Of a DNA stretch of 64,000 nt, positions 40,174 to 50,355 are shown in pieces. The stretch comes from Azorinus chamasolen (lineage: Eukaryota; Mollusca; Bivalvia; Cardiida; Solecurtidae). The notes under the pieces were generated by a model. That model was given only the letters and a program-made list of their open reading frames with translations, was not told the DNA's origin and did no database searches. Position 1 is the stretch's first letter; each line of letters begins with the position of its first letter. The translations under genes were made by a program, and so were the position numbers. Where the stretch lies: NCBI GenBank assembly GCA_963576725.1, contig OY755239.1, positions 60,419,453 through 60,483,452 on the forward strand. Reading direction: 5' to 3'.

Positions 40174-40539
40174 CAGATAAGATACGTAACATGAAACATT
40201 TTCAAGAAAAAAATCTTAACCCGTTTGCTCCCACGATCCCATATATGGGGACATAGGCAAACAGTCTAAACTGTTTGCTGATAGGAATTTCAATATAAAA
40301 CAAAACGGAATAGAAAGTTTTGACCAGGTACCCCTTAGATAAATAATGGACTAATCCAATATATACATGTAAGCATGGAAGAATCCTCTGGGAGTAAATA
40401 GGTTAATGCCTCCTCAGATCAATGCCTCCACAAAGCCCTATGTTGTGACCGTTGTTTAGAATCGTCTCAAAGATACGTCACACCATAGGGTTCGGTGGAG
40501 TCATGACGATTTTAATATTTGAGTACGCACCTTTATCTG
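40174..40539. mobile_element. I-family palindrome split by an H element
   Basis: CAGATAAGATACGTAACATG, then H at CTTAA, then CTCCACAAAGCCCTATGTTG, a shortened hairpin GTTTAGAATCGTCTCAAAG, CATAGGGTTCGGTGGAG, TACGCACCTTTATCTG. The TIRs CAGATAAG and TTATCTG are clear. Confidence 0.85.
40216..40406 (+). mobile_element. H-family TTAA element
   Basis: TTAACCCGTTTGCTCCCACG, ATCCCATATATGGGGAC, GGCAAACAGTCTAAACTGTT, then GGAATTTCAATATAAAAC, GACTAATCCAATATATAC, CTGGGAGTAAATAGGTTAA. The hairpin is collapsed to a few bases. Confidence 0.88.
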
Positions 40540-40667
40540 TAGTTCTAGGCTATTTGACACTCACTATATTTTAAAACACACCCAACCAAGTGGTGCCTAT
40601 TGTAATAACTTTAGTAAAGCACTTAGTTTCTATGTAATTGTACTTTAATCGCTCTTGACATCGAATA

Positions 40668-40867
40668 CAGTAGAACCCCTCTAAATTGGAATTTTATCAA
40701 ATAATAGGTCATTTTGGTAGGTGGCTGCTTAATGCAGTGTGAAAGTCATACAGAAAGCTCCTTTCTTTCTGCATGACTTTAAACCTGCATTAAGCTGCCA
40801 CCTGTCTGAAAGACCGGTGTTGATACATTTGTACTAACTTTAACGCCCGATTTAAAGGGGTTTACTG
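40668..40867. mobile_element. TA hairpin, mixed TIR
   Basis: 200 bp, TA both sides. CAGTAGAACCCCTCTAAATT at left, CCCGATTTAAAGGGGTTTAC at right; centre GAAAGCTCCTTTCTTTC; GCATTAAGCTGCCACCTG. Confidence 0.88.
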
Positions 40868-40879
40868 TACGTTTTTAAT

Positions 40880-41053
40880 CCTATAATGTAAGAAATAATG
40901 CCATTATGACATTAATTTAGATATTTTTAATGGCTTAAACTGTAGAATCAGATCTACATGTATATAGTTCTATGAGTATAACGGAGCATACACTGGTCTT
41001 GCAGAAGCCATCCGATCTGGGGCTTCACCTTTTGCAAAGGTATCAAAGGCGTT
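40880..41053 (+). mobile_element. B2 element, decayed
   Basis: AATGTAAGAAATAATGCCAT, AAACTGTAGAATCAGATCTA, hairpin remnant ATACACTGGTCTTGCAGAAG, CCATCCGATCTGGGG, end CAAAGGCGTTAA shared with the next F element. Confidence 0.65.
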
Positions 41054-41298
41054 AACCCTTTCGGCGACAACATTCTTATTGTCGTCTGCAATCCAAGTTT
41101 GTTTAAATCATTCAGTAAAATAAGGAAATGAGATAAATAAATGCAAATTTCAAGGGAATAAAGCACATATATAGAAATAGAGATTGAGACAAATAGTGAA
41201 GTCCCTGATCAGACGCCGCCTTGAAAAGGCGGCGTCTGATCTGGGACTGCACTATTTGTCGTGGTGCATTTATGCGACATTGGTGGTGAAATGGTTAA
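41052..41298 (+). mobile_element. F-family TTAA element, complete
   Basis: TTAACCCTTTCGGCGACAAC to GGTGGTGAAATGGTTAA, 247 bp. The hairpin GTGAAGTCCCTGATCAGACG with centre CGCCGCCTTGAAAAGGCGGC pairs except at two columns. Confidence 0.93.
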
Positions 41299-41388
41299 AG
41301 GGAGTGTCTATACAGTAAAATGTTCCAAAGGCAATCACTGCGATGGATATGTCTCTTGAAAGTGTTATGACCTTAGGATTCCTAAATA

Positions 41389-41582
41389 CAATAAAAGCTT
41401 CTTAAGCGACCATCAAAATTAGGTTTAAATCGGGATCTTTAAGGCATGCGGTTGCAGGTCAAAAGTAGTGCAGAAAGCTTCCTATAGGAGCTTTCTACAT
41501 TACTTTTGCCCTGCATTAAGCAACCACCTGCTTTTCAAGATATCTGTGTTTAATCAATGAATGGTCGCTTACGGTTCTACTG
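41389..41582. mobile_element. TA hairpin, TTAAGCGG class
   Basis: CAATAAAAGCTTCTTAAGCG at left, GGTCGCTTACGGTTCTACTG at right. Centre AGCTTCCTATAGGAGCTT; GCATTAAGCAACCACCTGC. Confidence 0.86.
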
Positions 41583-42467
41583 TATATCACAAGTGGAGCG
41601 CGTATGCAGTGCCCAAAGGAAAGGGAAAGTCTGATCGAACAAAGCTAATTACCGTTTGTGTCATACAATTATAAAACTGGTGGCACAAAGGTTGTTAACT
41701 GGGAGATTTGCCTATAATAACAACGTCACAGAGATTTGTCTGTCGACGTGTGTTCTAGATAATTACCATATCAAGGAAGTCGCCCATGGCATAAATGGAC
41801 GTAAATGTCCCTAGGAAGAATAACAACGAGGTGACGAAACGTGAGAAAATCCAGCAAAAACATTTTCTTCATATTCACAAATGTACTAACACAGCAGAAT
41901 CAGTTAAGGTAAGTATGTGGCAAACGTAAACATTGATTAATAACAATATGTTTTCATCTTTCTGAACATGTTCGATTTATTTTGTGCCATTTATTCTGTG
42001 TTATTATTTCAGTTGAATGTATTTCCAAACGGTAAGATGCATTTAAAACTGACAATGATAAATTCTGCCATAAAAGGTGTTATATACCCTGGGATTAATA
42101 TATTATTAGATTAGCTGCATTATATAGATTTGGTACCCTATTGGATTTTGAGTGTCAACATGTTTAATATCAATCCCCTTGTTTTGTGCTTTCAATACTC
42201 AAACCACCACTCAAAAATGCAAGGATTCAGGTCCAGAAAAGACTTAAAAAATCGCTTTATAGATGTTGGATAATGGGGCAATAATGCAGAATATCAGATC
42301 AAGCTCAACTGGCACGAGTTGCCAATGTCAGCTGTTAGGCTAGTTATGTGGATTCCGTGATTCCTGTGTTGTCAACAATTTGATGAATATTTATGCCAAA
42401 TACCCCGGGAAAGGGTACGTTGTTTCGGCATGACATCATTCCAATTTCAGTGGTTACTTTTTATATA
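41583..42467. other. Stretch without recognised elements; donor-like site at 41.9 kb
   Basis: No family repeat seen. CAGTTAAGGTAAGTATGTGG at about 41,901-41,920 matches a strong 5' splice donor (AAG/GTAAGT), but no coding exon precedes it, so I do not call one. Confidence 0.3.
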
Positions 42468-42648
42468 CAGCAAAATCACAATAGTTCGAGCACTAAAGCA
42501 GGCATCATTATCGGTCTTAATGGCAGCTAAATGCAGGGTGAAAGTCGGTCGTGCAGAAAGCACCTCTAGGAGCTTTCTGCATAGCTTTTATCCTGCATTA
42601 AACAGCCACCTGCATCGATTCTTCGTAATTAACAGTTCAAAGTTAAGG
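42468..42648. mobile_element. TA hairpin, ATTCGAA class, right TIR lost
   Basis: CAGCAAAATCACAATAGTTC, AATGGCAGCTAAATGCAGGG, centre AAGCACCTCTAGGAGCTT, CATTAAACAGCCACCTGC, then TTCAAAG. Confidence 0.8.
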
Positions 42649-42722
42649 TATAACTGGATTGATAAACAAACGAATCACAGTTTTCTAACAACTGAACGCA
42701 ATTTATCTCAGATACTCCCGAT

Positions 42723-42972
42723 TTAACCGTTTCCTTCATATTAATAATCACGCCTTTGCAAACAGAGTAGACCCAGGTCAGACGGTTCCTATAGGAGCCG
42801 TCTGATCAGGGTCTGCTCTGTTTGCTAATGGAATTTGATAGACGTATTTCTTTACTTTCTAAACTGGTTACAATGTTCCGCCTTCCATATTTCAGTATAA
42901 CTATTCGTACACGAATATTCAATAGGTATTGGAATTTGGAATAAACATAAAACATAAACAGGGAAGGACTAA
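42723..42972 (+). mobile_element. B1 TTAA element, near complete
   Basis: TTAACCGTTTCCTTCATATT, hairpin GCAAACAGAGTAGACCCAG, centre GGTTCCTATAGGAGCC, closing GGGTCTGCTCTGTTTGC; body CGCCTTCCATATTTCAGTAT and ATTCAATAGGTATTGG; end AGGGAAGGACTAAG. Confidence 0.9.
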
Positions 42973-42994
42973 GTATCCTCAGAGTTGGTGCCTA

Positions 42995-43100
42995 CTATGT
43001 TTTGGAGTCTGAGAACGAAACAATACTCAAGCTCCAGATTAGTTATTTTTTATTAAATCAAAATCTGACCAGTCTGATGCCTGAGTATTATAACAAACCT
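42995..43100. repeat. J-family palindrome, partial copy
   Basis: GGAGTCTGAGAACGAAACAA, TACTCAAGCTCCAGATTAG, AAAATCTGACCAGTCTGATG, CCTGAGTATTATAAC match J arms. Confidence 0.5.
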
Positions 43101-43347
43101 AAATACATACCGGAGTTGATAAGATTTAATCTAAGCATGACTGAGAAAATGCTTCAGAACAAACTCGTATTCAGACTCAAACCAATGTATAGGTATAACC
43201 TAGATGTTTTAATTCTACGGGTGGCAAACGACTAGAACTAGCCTCAATATGCCATTGGCAGTAAATTATTCCGATCTTACCAAGTCTACGCTAGCTCTAT
43301 TCGAAGGAAGATGGAAGATAAAACGCATGTTCTGAATTTATCTTATT

Positions 43348-43370
43348 GTGCTGCGGGTAGCCCGCAGCAC
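43348..43370. repeat. Short perfect GC-rich hairpin
   Basis: GTGCTGCGGG and CCCGCAGCAC pair around TAG. GC-rich against AT-rich flanks; role unknown. Confidence 0.8.
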
Positions 43371-43894
43371 AGAGTATGTGATGATCTCGCCTGACCTACT
43401 ATTTTGGCACGGGGGTAACATTTTACTGTCTGCCTGGACGAGCTTATTTGTTATGAACGGATCGGTCCCAATCCGTTTCGGGCTTGGTCGTTTCGGCCCC
43501 ATTATAAAATATAGCCATTTATGCAAAATTTAGTCCAACCGATTTGCATTAAAATATACATAAATGGCAATTGTGATATGATTGAACTGAAAGTACCAAT
43601 ATACTCAGAATTAAATCCAATCGATATATGTTTTTGATAAGATGATAAATAAGCGTTCAACACCAGTATATGCCGTATTATGATAGTCAAGTATGGGGAA
43701 TTATGTCATTTAAATTACACATTTGTGGAAATTGTAAAGTCAAGGCATGGAATTTACAAAAACAACTTGGTTCATTTGGAAATTGGAATTTTATTGTGAT
43801 AAGAAACAAATTAGAAAACGCAAGTTTATCAAACAATAAGTATGCAGAACAAATATGAATGAGCAAACATACTTATCAAGCAAGAAATATACAG

Positions 43895-44055
43895 AGCAAA
43901 TAGCAATGATTGAGCTATATAGCGACATGATAAAATATATCTGATATTTTTTATTCCATAAGCCAACAGAGCAGACCCTGATCAGATTGATCCTACAGGG
44001 GTGTCAAATATGGGTCTGTTCTATTTGCCAAGGTGTTAAAATGCATATCTACACT
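43895..44055 (+). mobile_element. B2 element, decayed
   Basis: TATTCCATAAGCCAACAGAG, CAGACCCTGATCAGATTGAT, CCTACAGGGG, ATATGGGTCTGTTCTATTTG, AAGGTGTTAAAATGC. Confidence 0.65.
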
Positions 44056-45891
44056 GTCAGCTATAAGTACATTTATAGTAAAATATAGCACGATATAGAT
44101 CTATTGTCTGAAAAAGGAAAAACATTTTGCATCAATTAATATCTGATACACGGAACTAACTGTGTGTGCGTGTATATTGTATAATATACTCCCAAGTCGC
44201 AATGAAGTATTTGGGTATTCAGTCACCGATTCCTTCAGCAAAGAAGGTATGAACGTCATTAAAATATTATTCATTAACAATGTGATTAACAGTAATTCCA
44301 CTTTTGTTTTTATGAACTGTACTTTACTATTTGAAAAGCGGCGCCAGAATAACGGCCCAGAAACTATTAAACAACAACGATTTATGTGCAATTCATTTAT
44401 AAATTTTGTGCAAAATACCCACGGTTTAACTTTTATTACTCCTTCCAATTAGTTGAGGGGGATATACTACATGTACAATCACCCTTAGACTGTCTGTTGA
44501 TTAGTCTGTCTGTCCGTTCATCGATCTGTCCGGTTTTGTCCGGAGCATTACCTGGTTATCTTTCGATGAATCTTTCTCAAGCTTTGTATACTTCTTTGTC
44601 ATTATATGACATTGTGCACCTGTGATTTTGGTCATGATCACTTGACCGATATATCAGTTAGAGCATGTTTTGACATTTTTTTTCTTGGATGAATTTGGCC
44701 TGAGCATTAGTAATACCAAATGGACAATACTTATTCAATATCATACGAACTTGTAAATCTGCCATGATAGCTTGACCAATAAATCAATTAGGGCATTCTT
44801 TATGAGCCCTCATATCATAATCTGCACTGTTAGCGAATTCAGAACAATATCTGTAAAATATCCATAGTTCCTAGTAAATAATTCATGTGTCGGTGTCAAA
44901 AATATTTACATTGGAAATAAAAGTTACTTGGTTTTGTAAAGATTAAATTATTCACTTATTTCTTTAGTCTCATTAGAGGTTTTTTATTTGTTTACTTATG
45001 GTATAAAGTCTTGTATACATGTATTATACTTTTCTTTTGTTATCACTGCTTTATAAAAACATGTTGCCTTCTTTCTTTGTGTGTAGATTAGATTGTTTCA
45101 AATGTTGATTTTAAAATGTTCTCACACATATACATTTAAACATCTTTGCACACAAAACTAAGATCTGAAAGATCCTAAAGAAGCTGTTTCACTTTTGTCT
45201 TCTACATTTAAATATAATTATGGTAAAATACTGTACATCTCAGTTAACAATACTAATGTCAGTGAACATTAGTTTGTTTTTATTTTACCTAATGATTTAA
45301 TCAAGAAATAAACTTCCTTTTAGATAAACGGAGCAAAGGTTGATCAATCTTGATTTTGCGCATGTTGTAATGAGGAACATTTATTTTAGTTGTTCATTTC
45401 CCTTTGCTACTAAAGAAGGATAGGTCCTTATTTATTTTACACAGAAGTTCATCCATATAGTTTATTCATTAACCCAATGTAAACTATTACTTGGTCGACA
45501 TGTGCATCAAGGATAAAACCAAAGGCTTTCAAATAATAGGAGCCATGATTGTTTTTAGTATACTCAAAATAAAAATGGCATTTTATCAGTGTCAGTACTG
45601 TTAAAACAACTTTGCTTATAAACACTTTACACTTCAATCAAAATATCATATAATACTTACTAAGCAAATAATTAGGTTTACATTAAATGGTAAACTTTGT
45701 TTTGCCGCAGCACTTATTCACTGTGCTGTACATGTACAGCAATTTCTTACTGGTCTTTAATACAAAATATGAACACAGTTTACTATTAACTCGATTGTAG
45801 ACATCATCCAGATCCAAGTTACTCATTAGCTGCATGCAACGGAAAGCATGTTCGCTGTAATGCAATGCAGTGTAAGTTCCATTAATCCTTC
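44056..45891. other. 1.8-kb stretch, mostly unrecognised
   Basis: 44,490-44,540 is rich in CTGTCTGTCCGT words. 44,620-44,810 has two related units (GATCACTTGACCGATATATC and GATAGCTTGACCAATAAATC, about 140 bp apart). Open frames of 115 and 96 codons at 44.1-44.45 kb overlap on opposite strands with no motif. Confidence 0.35.
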
Positions 45892-46131
45892 TCTTGCTGA
45901 ATTTTGAAATACATTTCTCCTTCTTTACACATGCCCTGTTGTATAATTACATATATCTTCACTGTGCACAGTTATTTCGCTGTGAAATCACTGCTGCGGA
46001 GTGCATTGGTTGCACAATCAACTTGTAAATAGTGCAGACCCTGATGAGACAGCTCCTGCAGGAGCTGTCTCATCTGGGTCTTCACTATTTACATGTAGGT
46101 ATATTGACGAGAATAGCAAGCGAAGGGTTAA
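45892..46131 (-). mobile_element. D-family TTAA element, reverse, complete
   Basis: TTAATCCTTCTCTTGCTGAA to AGCAAGCGAAGGGTTAA, 240 bp. Hairpin at 46,025-46,092: GTAAATAGTGCAGACCCTG, centre CAGCTCCTGCAGGAGCTG, closing GGGTCTTCACTATTTAC. Confidence 0.93.
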
Positions 46132-46144
46132 TATAGGCATGGCG

Positions 46145-46403
46145 TATGTTAGGGAAAGGGTGCAATATTCATGTAAGAAATACTGACATCAATATGCCCA
46201 TGTGTTATATCTGAAGTTTTATAATGGCATGTGTATGTAGGATTTTATTTTGATATCGGTAGAAACTGTAGAGTCAGATTTCTCACAACTTCATAAGCGA
46301 ATAGAACAGGTCCTGGTCAGACGGCTTCTGTAGGAGCCGTCTGATCTGGGTCTACTCTGTTTGTAAAGGCGAAAAAGGCGTTTATATGAGGGAAAGGGTG
46401 ATG
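46145..46403 (+). mobile_element. B2 element
   Basis: TTAGGGAAAGGGTGCAATAT, CATGTAAGAAATACTGACAT, ATCGGTAGAAACTGTAGAGT, hairpin centre GACGGCTTCTGTAGGAGCCG, GGGTCTACTCTGTTTGTAAA, TATGAGGGAAAGGGTG. First element of the second copy of the large duplication. Confidence 0.83.
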
Positions 46404-46715
46404 TGCTGGAAAGATTAAACGTACTATTTTCTCTGGCATATCATTGCGTCTATAATGAAACAAACTTTAAATATACACAAAATAGTGAATCCAAAGCAGA
46501 TGTTAATTATTAATTACTATGCGATAGTGAGACAGTACTGTCTGCTCAAATTTGAATTCGGTGCAACTACCGTTTCTATCTAGATACGAGCGAAACCTTT
46601 GACTGATTGTCAAACTTTTTCTGTCCTTGAGAAGCGACACGTGGCCCGGTGTCTGACATGGAGCCTAGCTGTTGCATTTGCGAATCAGATTGCGTTTAGC
46701 GGGAAAAGGGTTACA
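46404..46715 (+). repeat. Duplicated block N, copy 2
   Basis: Diverged partner of 26.48-27.0 kb (ACACAAAATAGTGAATCCAA, ACTGTCTGCTCAAATTTGAA, TTTGACTGATTGTCAAACTT). Ends in an R-type element tail, GCGTTTAGCGGGAAAAGGG. Confidence 0.6.
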
Positions 46716-46735
46716 ACACTAATTAGTCTACAGCG

Positions 46736-46980
46736 TTAACCCTTCTACTCCATGAATATTCATGAAAGAAATGATGACATCGTGAATATTAATTAAAATA
46801 TATTTTAAAATGCTGTATTAACACATCCATGAAAGTTTTGCCAAAACAGAAACTGTAGAATCATATCTATAGCATTCCATAAGCAAACAGAAAAAGGCCT
46901 TGATCAGACGGCTCCGTCTGATATTGGTCTACTCTGTTTGCACAGGCGTAGAAATGCGTATTTATGGAGTAAAGGTTATT
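46736..46980 (+). mobile_element. B2 TTAA element
   Basis: TTAACCCTTCTACTCCATGA, ATTCATGAAAGAAATGATGA, AAACAGAAACTGTAGAATCA, short hairpin (CAGACGGCTCCGTCTGA), TTTGCACAGGCGTAG, GGAGTAAAGGTTAT. Confidence 0.87.
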
Positions 46981-46984
46981 TTCG

Positions 46985-47085
46985 ATTAACATTTGCATAC
47001 TTTAGTGCGTGCCACGGGTAAAGTTCGAGTTGAAATTTAGACAGTGGATTCCACTTAAATTGATTACGTATATTGCTGACAGTTC
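46985..47085 (+). repeat. Duplicated block, segment matching 27,240-27,330
   Basis: TTTAGTGCGTGCCACGGGTA, GTTGAAATTTAGACAGTGG, TTAAATTGATTACGTAT align with the 27.25-kb segment. Confidence 0.65.
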
Positions 47086-47102
47086 TCAGCAATGGAGTCT
47101 GC

Positions 47103-47320
47103 ATCAGAACGACATGCCTTTCCTCCATAGGCTATTTTTAGAAACAAACTCTCTTTGAATGAATATACCCAAAAAGGAGCATTTACTAGAGAAAAGTACA
47201 ATTTTAGAATTTTGTAGTTTGAAACCATTGTGATAAAAATAAACTCTATTTATCACAATGGTTTTGAGAAGTGGTTATTACAGAGGCGTAGAAAGGCGTA
47301 TTTATGGAGGAAAGGGTTAA
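47103..47320 (-). mobile_element. C element, reverse, with a B2-like right end
   Basis: CTTTCCTCCATAGGCTATTT, CTCTCTTTGAATGAATATAC, hairpin ACCATTGTGATAAAAATAAA to ATTTATCACAATGGTTTTG. The right end GGCGTAGAAAGGCGTATTTA plus TGGAGGAAAGGGTTAA is B2 sequence rather than the usual C end. Confidence 0.82.
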
Positions 47321-47420
47321 TTAATAGAAAATTTCTTTTCGAATATTGGAATATTTAAGTGGTGGACACTTCTTACTGAACTACAAGAGAATGAGTAGTT
47401 AATTAGATTCAGACATACGG

Positions 47421-47654
47421 TTAACCCTTTATCTCATTAATGTCCATGTAAGAAATAAAGGCGTCATGGATATTATAAGTTGAAGATTTTATAATGTTTT
47501 ATGAACATCGGACATTTCGGCAGAAACTGCAGAACAAGATCAATATAATTTCATGAGCAAACAGTCAGGCCCTAGTCGGACTACTCATGTAGGTGATCTG
47601 GGTCTACTCTGCTTGCAAAGTCGTGAAATGTGTCTCTATTCGAGAAAGGGCTAA
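47421..47654 (+). mobile_element. B2 TTAA element
   Basis: TTAACCCTTTATCTCATTAA, CATGTAAGAAATAAAGGCGT, GGCAGAAACTGCAGAACAAG, decayed hairpin AGTCAGGCCCTAGTCGGAC to GATCTGGGTCTACTCTGC, TCTCTATTCGAGAAAGGGC. Confidence 0.8.
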
Positions 47655-47940
47655 AACAAGCCGCACATAGCTTTCCTTTATTACTTACACCGGCGGCAGC
47701 TGTTTCTGTTTTCCATGTCTTCTACATTCCATATCTAATAAATGAATTAGACGATTGAATATGTCTTTGATGGCCTACAAACACGTTCTAATTGCATTAC
47801 ACATATAAACGTATATTTATTTCCTCGACATACATATTGGGTAGATGAGCCGCCTGTCTAAATTGACTAATGTAATAAAGAGTTCAGACTTGTATGAGAT
47901 TAAGCTTATAAATGAAGATAATCTATTATGTAATTTGTGA
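47655..47940 (+). repeat. Duplicated block M, copy 2
   Basis: Partner of 28,004-28,290 (TTTATTACTTACACCGGCGG, TAATGAATTAGACGATTGAA, TATTTCCTCGACATACATAT). Confidence 0.75.
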
Positions 47941-47976
47941 AAATGATAGGAACCACTTTCATGGAGTTCTCCATAG

Positions 47977-48233
47977 TTTAGACCCGACATCCCTTAGATA
48001 TAAGATAGACTAATCCAATATATAAGCATAGAAGAATCCACTGGGAGCAAATGGATTAAAGTGGGTTTACTGTATCTACTGTCTTATTGTTGAACCTAAC
48101 GTGTTTTACGTTAGGTTCAACAATAAGACAGTAGATACAGTAAACCCACTTTAATCCATTTGCTCCCAGTGGATTCTTCTATGCTTATATATTGGATTAG
48201 TCTATCTTATATCTAAGGGATGTCGGGTCTAAA
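47977..48233. repeat. Perfect inverted repeat, 126-bp arms, 5-bp loop
   Basis: 47,977-48,102 is an exact reverse complement of 48,108-48,233, read base by base, around GTTTT. The right arm is the genuine junction of a TA hairpin (CAGTAAACCCACTTTAA) and the start of an H element; the left arm is an inverted copy of it. Confidence 0.95.
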
Positions 48234-48542
48234 TTTTCATTTTTGTTTTGTTTTATGTTGAATTTCCTATCAGCAAAGAGTGTAGATCAGACACCGCATT
48301 ATGCGGCGTCTGATCAGAGTCTACACTGTTGCCTACGTCCCATATATGGGATCGTTGGAGCAAATGGGTTAATGCGGCCACCAACATAAGGTATAATTCT
48401 TACAGGCAGGTGGTAGCTTAATGCAGGAGCAAAGTAATGCAGAAAGCTCTATGCATTACTTTGCTGCTGCATTACGCAACCACCTGCTGATAAAGACTGC
48501 CATGTTTGTTCATTAAGTGGTCGCTTTAGAGGGGTTTAACTG
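48138..48542. mobile_element. TA hairpin (AATGCG class) split by an H element
   Basis: Left TIR CAGTAAACCCACTTTAA, H insert, then TGCGGCCACCAACATAAGG, GCAGGTGGTAGCTTAATGCA, short centre AAGCTCTATGC, right end GGTCGCTTTAGAGGGGTTTA plus ACTG. TA flanks both ends. Confidence 0.88.
48151..48372 (-). mobile_element. H-family TTAA element, reverse, complete
   Basis: TTAATCCATTTGCTCCCAGT to TTGGAGCAAATGGGTTAA, 222 bp. Hairpin GTGTAGATCAGACACCGC, centre GCATTATGC, closing GCGTCTGATCAGAGTCTACA; CGTCCCATATATGGGATCG. Confidence 0.92.
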
Positions 48543-48629
48543 TATTCATGAAAGTGTCAGAAAAGAAGTTTTTCAATGTATGCCATGTCGTAAAACACAA
48601 TGTTTAATGTTGCCATGACTAGAACACTA

Positions 48630-48832
48630 TAGTAAACCCCATCTAAACCGGAATTCTAGTAGAGAATAGTTTACATACTTTTGGCAGGTGGCTGCTTACT
48701 GCATGGTGAAAGTCATGCAGAAAGCTCCTAGAGGAACTTTTTGCATGATGTTAACCCTGCATTAAGCTGACATCTATCTCCAAGGCTGACATTCATGCTT
48801 AATTTAACGTTGGATGTAGAGGGCTTTTACTG
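48630..48832. mobile_element. TA hairpin, AACCGG class
   Basis: 203 bp. TAGTAAACCCCATCTAAACC, GCAGGTGGCTGCTTACTGCA, centre AAGCTCCTAGAGGAACTT, right end GATGTAGAGGGCTTTTACTG. Confidence 0.88.
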
Positions 48833-48867
48833 TATAAAACTATGGCTAAATTATCCACAATGATTGT

Positions 48868-49103
48868 TTAACCCTTTACTACATGGGCATTCATGTAAGA
48901 AATTGATATAAATTAACTTAATTTGTATAATTAGATATAAATAAGAGAGTTCTTGGTCGTTATAAAAACTGTAGAATCAGATGATATTATGCCACCAGCG
49001 GACAGAACATATATGGATAATGAATCCTACAGAAACTGACCTGAATCTGTTATGTTTTCAAATGCTTTAAATGGCTTCCTAAATGTATTCAGTAAAGGGT
49101 TAA
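48868..49103 (+). mobile_element. B2-like TTAA element, hairpin eroded
   Basis: TTAACCCTTTACTACATGGG, CATGTAAGAAATTGATAT, AAACTGTAGAATCAGATG, hairpin words lost (CAGCGGACAGAACATAT), TTCAGTAAAGGGTTAA. Confidence 0.75.
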
Positions 49104-49236
49104 GCAGAATTATATTAAACTTTATGGAATGACAGCGTGATTATCATAGCATTATTGGGGATTTTAAATGTAAATAATTAATGCTATCAACGGGTTGTGT
49201 TGAGAATAGACAAAGTAACGACGCATATTTGATATA

Positions 49237-49409
49237 CAGTAAAATCTCGGCTGTTCGAACTCTAAAACAAAAAATTATCCGTCTTTAAGACAGAAGGGTG
49301 AATGTCACGCAGACAGCTAAAAGAGGAGCTCGTCTTTCATCCTGCATTAAGCAGTCACCTGCCTAAAAACCACCCATTACTAAAATTTCGAAGTATCGAC
49401 ATATTACTG
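49237..49409. mobile_element. TA hairpin, ATTCGAA class
   Basis: CAGTAAAATCTCGGCTGTTC, decayed left arm GACAGAAGGGTGAATGTCAC, CCTGCATTAAGCAGTCACCT, right end TTCGAAGTATCGACATATTA plus CTG. Confidence 0.84.
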
Positions 49410-49624
49410 TACTTATTTATACAGAAACAACAGCTAACCACACTATCAGTCGCAATATGATAAAAGGGTGTGTTCTTAGATGTCTGCGAAACTGGCTCGG
49501 AGATCGAACATCGCCCATTGACATTCGTCTTTATATAAGGACACTGGCGATGGTCGAAGTTTGGGCCAGCATTCCGTTCCCGACGGAACATGGTATCTTA
49601 TCTTTGTCATAAATTACCAGATGT

Positions 49625-50032
49625 TTAATCCTTTATTCCATGACGTGATGAATATTAATTACTAACAGCTTAACCCTTTCGCTCCCAAACTCTGTCGTCT
49701 GCTAACTTTGTCGTCTGCTACAAATTTTCATTCTTTTGATTTTCTTCATTTTTGTTTCAAAAACATAGTAACAGTAACAAACAGTTTGGATCCTGATGAG
49801 ACGCCGAGTTACTCGGCGTCTCATCTTGATCCAAACTGTTTGCATAGGTAATCACAGATCCGGCATTGGCAGCGAAAGGGTTAATTGTTATACTAGCACA
49901 TGGACACATGAGTGTTCTAATAGCAAAAATTAGAGAACCATATCTATATCATAAGCAAAATGGGGCCGTCTGATCTGGGTCTACTATGTTTGTAGAGACG
50001 TATAAAGGCGTGTTTATGGAGTAAAGGGTTAA
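49625..50032 (+). mobile_element. B2 element split by an E element
   Basis: TTAATCCTTTATTCCATGAC, GTGATGAATATTAATTACTA before the insert; GTTCTAATAGCAAAAATTAG, GAACCATATCTATATCATAA, GGGGCCGTCTGATCTGGGTC, GGAGTAAAGGGTTAA after. Confidence 0.85.
49670..49884 (+). mobile_element. E-family TTAA element, complete, nested in B2
   Basis: TTAACCCTTTCGCTCCCAAA to GGCAGCGAAAGGGTTAA, 215 bp. Hairpin CAGTTTGGATCCTGATGAGA, centre GCCGAGTTACTCGGC. Confidence 0.93.
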
Positions 50033-50076
50033 GAAAACAAACGTTTCAAATATTAACATGATTTAGAACATATTTA

Positions 50077-50195
50077 CATGCAATCGTACAGAATGACGTG
50101 ATGTTGCTAAATGTATACTTAGTGATTACTTTGAACATTGGTGAAATGGAACCATTAAGATAGTATAGAGTGTTCTGAATGCATTTATATATGGT
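50077..50195 (+). repeat. Duplicated block O, copy 2, with empty insertion site
   Basis: CATGCAATCGTACAGAATGA matches the left flank of the 2.3-kb TIR element, and AATGTATACTTAGTGATTAC matches its right flank. They are joined here by one TA (50,108-50,109), so this is the pre-insertion arrangement. Confidence 0.75.
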
Positions 50196-50355
50196 AGCTA
50201 TTTTGGAAAGCTTATACCGACTGTAATCAATTATTATTTATATATGCAAGATAATGGAATAGGTTTATCCCTTATCCCGTGTTCTTGACCTGAATTAGAT
50301 CAGGTTGAGATCGCTATCTCGACAAGGTCCAAGCAGTTTAACACGCAACCAATAG

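Noticed and set aside
41901..41920. 5' splice donor AAGGTAAGT
   Set aside because: No coding exon or acceptor partner could be identified; such words occur by chance.
42430..42726. 98-codon frame, and similar frames containing SRSFLH.F.PAL
   Set aside because: Peptides of the form SxRSFLHxFxPALxxHL recur (6,239; 42,430; 50,452; 56,057) because they are translations of the TA-hairpin core, not a protein family.
44101..44452. 115-codon minus and 96-codon plus frames
   Set aside because: Mutually overlapping, AT-rich, no motif; AT-rich palindromic DNA gives such frames by chance.
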